64,000 nucleotides of DNA, from the NCBI RefSeq assembly GCF_900177345.1, contig NZ_FWZT01000025.1:48776-112775 (forward strand). The letters run 5' to 3'. How positions within the stretch are numbered: position 1 is the first letter of the stretch; every line of letters begins with the position of its first letter. The DNA is from Pseudobacteriovorax antillogorgiicola. GTDB lineage: Bacteria; Bdellovibrionota_B; Oligoflexia; Oligoflexales; Oligoflexaceae. A program made the position numbers and the translations under genes. The notes below the pieces were generated by a model. The model was not told where the DNA came from. It ran no database searches and worked only from the letters and a program-made list of their open reading frames with translations. Shown here in pieces: positions 62,832 to 64,000 of the stretch.

Positions 62832-63053
62832 AAGATATCCAAATCTACATTTAACCAAAAAGAGGTTCTATGGGAGTTTGGTAATAAACTGCTGAATCGG
62901 GTGACAGAGATATTGGATGAATCAACTAATTTGCTTTCGACACACTCCTCCAAAAATAGATTTCAAGGTCGAGCTTCGAAAGATGTCAAGGAGACAGTGC
63001 TCCTCAGTCTCAGACAATCACTTTTCTGCGTGAAACAAAATGAGATGAGATAA
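62832..63053 (+). pseudogene. Open frame without a good start, possible gene remnant
   Basis: 73 codons between stops, end TAA 63051. The translated text (KEVLWEFGNKLLNRVTEIL ... TVLLSLRQSLFCVK) looks protein-like, but the only in-frame start is GTG 62901 without a ribosome site. It overlaps the 3' end of the methyltransferase gene on the other strand by 36 bases. The rest of the 353-base gap (62665-63017) shows nothing else. Confidence 0.3.
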
Positions 63054-63728
63054 ATTTTTAACCGGAGTTGCTCCAACTAATCGATTAAGAAAATAGGCGA
63101 TCTTGAAAATAAAATTCCTTGCAATTGATCTGAAAAAATTTCCAACTGACTTCGGTAACCGAGTCTCTCGGACAAGAATGTTTTTGTAACCACACCCATG
63201 AAATAAAGATGTCAACCTGATCTCATTGAACGGCGTAATATGGGTATAGTCGGCAATAAAAGTATTGTGTCCAAAAAGTCCAGAGCTATTAGGAACCTGG
63301 CCCATAATGACTCCCCCGGACTTTAATTTACAACTAAAGCTCTTTAGAAACTCCTGTAGTTCCAATCGGTCAATGTGTTCCAAAACATCCACAGCAATCA
63401 GAGCGTCAAAATAGTTATCCGGCAACTGCTCCAAGAGATCTAATAAATTATTCCCATCGTAGACCTTAAATCCCTGACTTCTTAGATTCTCCCGAAAAGA
63501 GGCACAAATATCAAAGGCTTCCAAGTTTGAGTAACCTAGTCCCCTGAGTTTGTTAAGCAACTCCCCTTTGCCTGGCCCTATTTCGAGAATATTTGCATCT
63601 TTTCCAAGTTTAGATTCTTCAAGTAGAGCACCCATATTACGAGTAAAATAGCATAATGTTTTCGAACCTGAAGCTTCAGGTCGGAAGCTATTATAATTGG
63701 CGTAAATTTCTGGAATATCTTGGGACAT
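63018..63728 (-). CDS. Class I SAM-dependent methyltransferase
   Basis: 236 residues from ATG 63728, GGAG 6 bases upstream. SAM-binding motif I ILEIGPGKGELLNKL (about 47-61), acidic loop EAFDICA, and motif IV FDALIAVDVLEHI (about 109-121) are typical. The wording is like the UbiE/Coq5-type group that acts on sugars, lipids or O-antigen intermediates (second half FGHNTFIADYTHITPFNE). Substrate not known. Inside the repeat pair, next to the right repeat. Confidence 0.88.
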   Translation of the reverse strand: MSQDIPEIYANYNSFRPEASGSKTLCYFTRNMGALLEESKLGKDANILEIGPGKGELLNKLRGLGYSNLEAFDICASFRENLRSQGFKVYDGNNLLDLLEQLPDNYFDALIAVDVLEHIDRLELQEFLKSFSCKLKSGGVIMGQVPNSSGLFGHNTFIADYTHITPFNEIRLTSLFHGCGYKNILVRETRLPKSVGNFFRSIARNFIFKIAYFLNRLVGATPVKNLSHLILFHAEK

Positions 63729-63825
63729 AGGTTACTCCAACAAAGTCAAACACCTAGACGAATAAAAAAAGATCAAAAAGAAACATCTCACAAGCTGGAA
63801 ATGAAAGCATATGATTTATGAAAAG

Positions 63826-63889
63826 TATATCCTAAAACAGGGTAACCTCTTTTTATTGTGGGCTTTGTCAGATCAAGTCGACACTAATT
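63826..63889 (-). repeat. Right copy of the paired inverted repeat
   Basis: Reverse complement carries AATTAGTGTCGACTTG (63889-63874), TCTGACA (63872-63866) after one extra base, AATAAAAAGAGG, TACCCTGTTTT (63844-63834) and GGATATA. It mirrors 61004-61068. It lies about 100 bases upstream of the methyltransferase start. Confidence 0.8.
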
Positions 63890-63984
63890 CAAATGAGACC
63901 GATTGCTAGAGCCGATCTCAATAATGCTAAAAACTATGGCAAACATTAGTGTATGCTAGGCCTCTCGAGAACTAGGAGGCATCA

Positions 63985-64000
63985 ATGAAGCTAACCAATG
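63985..64000 (+). CDS. Start of a gene running off the window
   Basis: ATG at 63985 (MKLTN) with AGGAGG 5 bases upstream at 63974-63979. Only five codons are visible, so no product can be named. Confidence 0.6.

Noticed and set aside
61004..63889. Complete insertion sequence
   Set aside because: No transposase inside and no target-site duplication next to the repeats.
1..64000. tRNA, rRNA or CRISPR array
   Set aside because: No cloverleaf-like gene, rRNA stretch or regularly spaced direct repeats seen by reading the gaps.

Overview
The window looks like chromosomal DNA from a flagellated Gram-negative bacterium. Evidence for an outer membrane: LolA, an OmpA-type protein, an outer-membrane barrel and many lipoproteins. 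The mix of genes (two short flagellins in tandem, a cdaA-cdaR-glmM cluster, a RibB with a degenerate RibA half, many secreted lipoproteins with Ig-like repeats) suggests the Bdellovibrionota/Oligoflexia or a related former deltaproteobacterial lineage. That placement is inference from gene content; there is no rRNA or tRNA gene in the window.

Layout. 1-4.4 kb (+): end of glyA, then nrdR, ribE, ribBX, ribH and nusB, tightly packed, with ribD absent from its usual place. 4.4-9.1 kb (-): thrA-thrB-thrC, each overlapping the next. 9.2-15.4 kb (+): an ALDH7-type dehydrogenase and a crotonase, then a beta-lactamase-fold lipoprotein and a membrane histidine kinase. 15.4-23.9 kb (-): a core operon, transcribed tilS-ftsH-folP-cdaA-cdaR-glmM-pdxJ-tsaE, linking c-di-AMP synthesis to wall precursor, folate and protein quality control genes. 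24.2-31.8 kb: two flagellins behind a sigma-28-type promoter, an orphan GspC-like protein, fadD (-), pncC/cinA, lolA and a sigma-54 activator that also has a sigma-28-like promoter. 31.9-36.8 kb (mostly -): an unknown gene, purM, pyrB, a nitrilase and an RNase Z-like protein. 36.9-42.4 kb (+): OmpA-like, MscS channel, TraB/GumN, DUF3050 and acyltransferase genes. 42.4-47 kb: rtcB behind a sigma-54-type promoter, a nitroreductase, small unknown genes and a CheY-like receiver.

46-61 kb is an envelope and secretion region: a barrel plus lipoprotein pair, another lipoprotein, an SGNH-like protein with a LamG-like end, a di-haem peroxidase, a 1210-residue lipoprotein with Ig-like repeats and a PEBP-like C-terminus, thioredoxin, a free-standing periplasmic Cache domain, a PhoX-type phosphatase and a secreted EEP nuclease/phosphatase. 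Between them are two intergenic stretches with nested complementary segments that could be structured RNAs (56.2-56.4 kb and 57.6-57.9 kb).

The last 3 kb looks different. A pair of imperfect inverted repeats of about 60 bp (outer ends 61004 and 63889) brackets a PilZ gene, an unknown gene with a DUF4114-like motif and a methyltransferase, with short broken reading frames in and beside it. This resembles a cassette or the remains of a mobile element. A new gene starts at 63985 and runs off the window.
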